From JAPUDS01 sp050258575 (GTDB lineage Bacteria > Patescibacteriota > Saccharimonadia > Saccharimonadales > Saccharimonadaceae): DNA of 6,057 nt. Made by a program: the position numbers and the translations under genes. The DNA is taken from NCBI GenBank assembly GCA_050258575.1, contig JBLMYZ010000029.1, positions 1 to 6,057 of the forward strand, written 5' to 3'. This document shows, piece after piece, positions 4,747 through 6,057 of the stretch. Below the pieces are notes generated by a model that was not told where the DNA came from, searched no databases, and worked only from the letters and a program-made list of their open reading frames with translations. Numbering within the stretch: position 1 is the stretch's first letter; each line of letters begins with the position of its first letter.

Positions 4747-6021
4747 TCAGAGGTGACGGATAAGCTCGTTTACATGTGAGATCAGTTTGAAGTTGCCGGA
4801 TTTTTGGGCGTAGTCGCGCATCCGGTAAATCGTCGCACGGTGGCTTTGTAGTTGGTCAACTGTTTTCGCCCCAGCAATGAGCTTCTGCTCGCGAAAAAAT
4901 AGCCCCTCATAGCAACGTTGCACCATGGTGTGGTCGTTGTTGCGCTGAAAAGCCCGCACCGCCTCGTGAAACTTCCCCGCTTTGTAGTAAAACACCCCTT
5001 CATTGTGGGAAATAGTTTTGTTCAACTCGGCCGAGCGCCTGGTGTGCGCCGCGTACGACCGCGCCGACGCAAACTGGTTTTTTTTCATGAAGTACACCGC
5101 GCCGTTATGCCCGACTAACTCCACCAGAGCACCATCTTCGGCCTGTCGCGCATACACGAGAGCTGTTTTGAACTTTTTGTGTTCAAGCAGTTCTTTCACC
5201 GCGTTGTTGTACGCCGCTTTCAGATTTTTACGCACCAGCTCGCGCTCGCTGCTGATCATATATGCCAGCCGCGCCGCCTGCAAAAACGTTTCAGCTGGGA
5301 TTTTGTGCTGTTTAAAGTAGCTATCGCTCGTGTCGAGCAGGTTGATACTCACAATCTCTTGCACCGGCACAACACGTCGCTCGGGCTTGTCGTGAAACGT
5401 AAAACTCGCGTTCGTTGCCTCGACATCTACCCCACGAAAATGCAGCGCCACGTGCCCGGGGAGCGACACCAGCCGCAGCTCGCTGACGTCATAGCGCGTA
5501 CTATACAGGTAAATATACAGCGTCACAATCTGGTTGCAGTCACCTTCGAGCGTCGTATCGTCGGGACTCTGCAACAACCGACCAAACGAGCTCGAGGCTC
5601 GGTATACATACCGCCCGTGCGCCGGCCGCAAAAAATCCATAATCTGCGCCAAAAACACCAACTTGTCCGGCTCTTGGAGCGCTAGCCCCGTGTCAGTTCG
5701 TACCTGGCCCACGTGTTGCGCAACAGCCTCTGGCGCCAGCGGATGTGCCGCGCAGTGCTGTTCGAACAATTCCTGTATACGCGCCAAGTTCTCATACATC
5801 CGCCGCCGCGCCGGCTTGGATAAATATTTGTACCCTTTATAGCGGTATTCTGCCCAGAGGTTGAGCGCGGCCGCGTTTTGCTGCACCAGACGAACTAGTC
5901 CGTCTCGCACCGCGTACTCGCTGTCTTTTTCGTGCACGCGCTGAAAAAACTTCGCCACGTGCTTCTCGTCACGGTTAACGTACGACCGAAACATATACGG
6001 CAATTTCAGCAAAAAGCTCAT
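4747..6021 (-). CDS. Transglutaminase-like fold protein with TPR-like C-terminal half
   Basis: A 424-residue soluble protein with no signal peptide. The N-terminal 110 residues are helical and basic. The core has EGDCNQIVTLYIYLYS (159-174) with Cys162, then LPGHVALHF (187-195) with His190, then GVDVEATN (197-204). This order matches the Cys...His...Asp(P)T layout of transglutaminase-like domains, with Glu201 where Asp is usual; such domains act as cysteine peptidases, amidases or binding modules. From about 265 to the end, paired helices such as AVKELLEHKKFKTALVYARQ and GVFYYKAGKFHEAVRAFQRN have TPR spacing, suggesting protein-protein contact. It is monocistronic: a leaderless-type promoter precedes it and another promoter follows it. 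The fold is a judgement from motifs; substrate and catalytic activity are unknown, and a pseudoenzyme is possible. Confidence 0.75.
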   Translation of the reverse strand: MSFLLKLPYMFRSYVNRDEKHVAKFFQRVHEKDSEYAVRDGLVRLVQQNAAALNLWAEYRYKGYKYLSKPARRRMYENLARIQELFEQHCAAHPLAPEAVAQHVGQVRTDTGLALQEPDKLVFLAQIMDFLRPAHGRYVYRASSSFGRLLQSPDDTTLEGDCNQIVTLYIYLYSTRYDVSELRLVSLPGHVALHFRGVDVEATNASFTFHDKPERRVVPVQEIVSINLLDTSDSYFKQHKIPAETFLQAARLAYMISSERELVRKNLKAAYNNAVKELLEHKKFKTALVYARQAEDGALVELVGHNGAVYFMKKNQFASARSYAAHTRRSAELNKTISHNEGVFYYKAGKFHEAVRAFQRNNDHTMVQRCYEGLFFREQKLIAGAKTVDQLQSHRATIYRMRDYAQKSGNFKLISHVNELIRHL

Positions 6022-6027
6022 GGTACT

Positions 6028-6036
6028 ACTATAGCA
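6028..6036 (-). promoter_or_regulatory. Extended -10 promoter placed for leaderless transcription
   Basis: TGCTATAGT on the minus strand is an extended -10 (TGN plus TATAGT, 5 of 6), and its last base is 6 nt before the ATG at 6021. The start site would coincide with the start codon, and no Shine-Dalgarno sequence is present near the ATG. Any -35 would fall near or beyond the window end. Confidence 0.55.
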
Positions 6037-6057
6037 CTCGCCGCCCGTCTACGCCGC

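Noticed and set aside
5179..5685. Plus-strand open frame of 168 codons opposite the 424-codon gene
   Set aside because: It is Arg/His-rich with no promoter or ribosome binding site, and the minus-strand protein there has coherent motifs.

Overview
The window reads as a compact, gene-dense bacterial chromosome segment, most likely from Candidatus Saccharibacteria (TM7) or a close Patescibacteria relative. This is an inference from protein style: the PNPase N-terminus, the 'IVKYRPP' form of the uracil-DNA glycosylase, very short intergenic gaps and several lineage-type hypothetical proteins. No marker gene proves it. TGA ends at least three of the genes, so UGA is a normal stop codon here. Every supportable gene is on the minus strand, so the layout below runs from high to low coordinates.

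Positions 6021-4747 encode a 424-residue protein with a transglutaminase-like Cys-His core and a TPR-like C-terminal half. It is preceded by an extended -10 element so close to the ATG that the message should be leaderless. About 60 bp later a good sigma-70-type promoter (4741-4713) drives a hydrophilic, low-complexity protein of about 374 codons (4686-3563). That gene is broken in this copy by one apparent frameshift in a G run and two in-frame stops, both one C-to-T change from a Gln codon. Next comes a separate promoter and leader of roughly 95 nt, then pnp (3396-1273), a complete polynucleotide phosphorylase with both RNase PH domains, KH and S1. Three bases after its stop is a 56-codon gene for a very basic single-helix protein. 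A perfect 12-bp inverted repeat lies inside that small gene.

The last unit is a type II toxin-antitoxin operon: a ribbon-helix-helix antitoxin (1056-754) followed by a RelE/YafQ-type toxin (733-461). The toxin overlaps by ATGA the start of a type 4 uracil-DNA glycosylase that runs off the left edge (464-1). The operon promoter overlaps 11-bp-spaced direct repeats that look like the antitoxin's own operator.

The observations most worth a second look are these. The glycosylase lacks most of the cysteines that hold the 4Fe-4S cluster in its family. A repair enzyme is translationally coupled to a toxin. Three genes have -10 elements exactly 6 nt before ATG, which predicts leaderless mRNAs. The small basic protein sits behind pnp and contains a strong inverted repeat. 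The broken 374-codon gene is cleanly traceable. No CRISPR array, tRNA, rRNA or insertion sequence was seen, and no gap over 300 bp lacks a gene.
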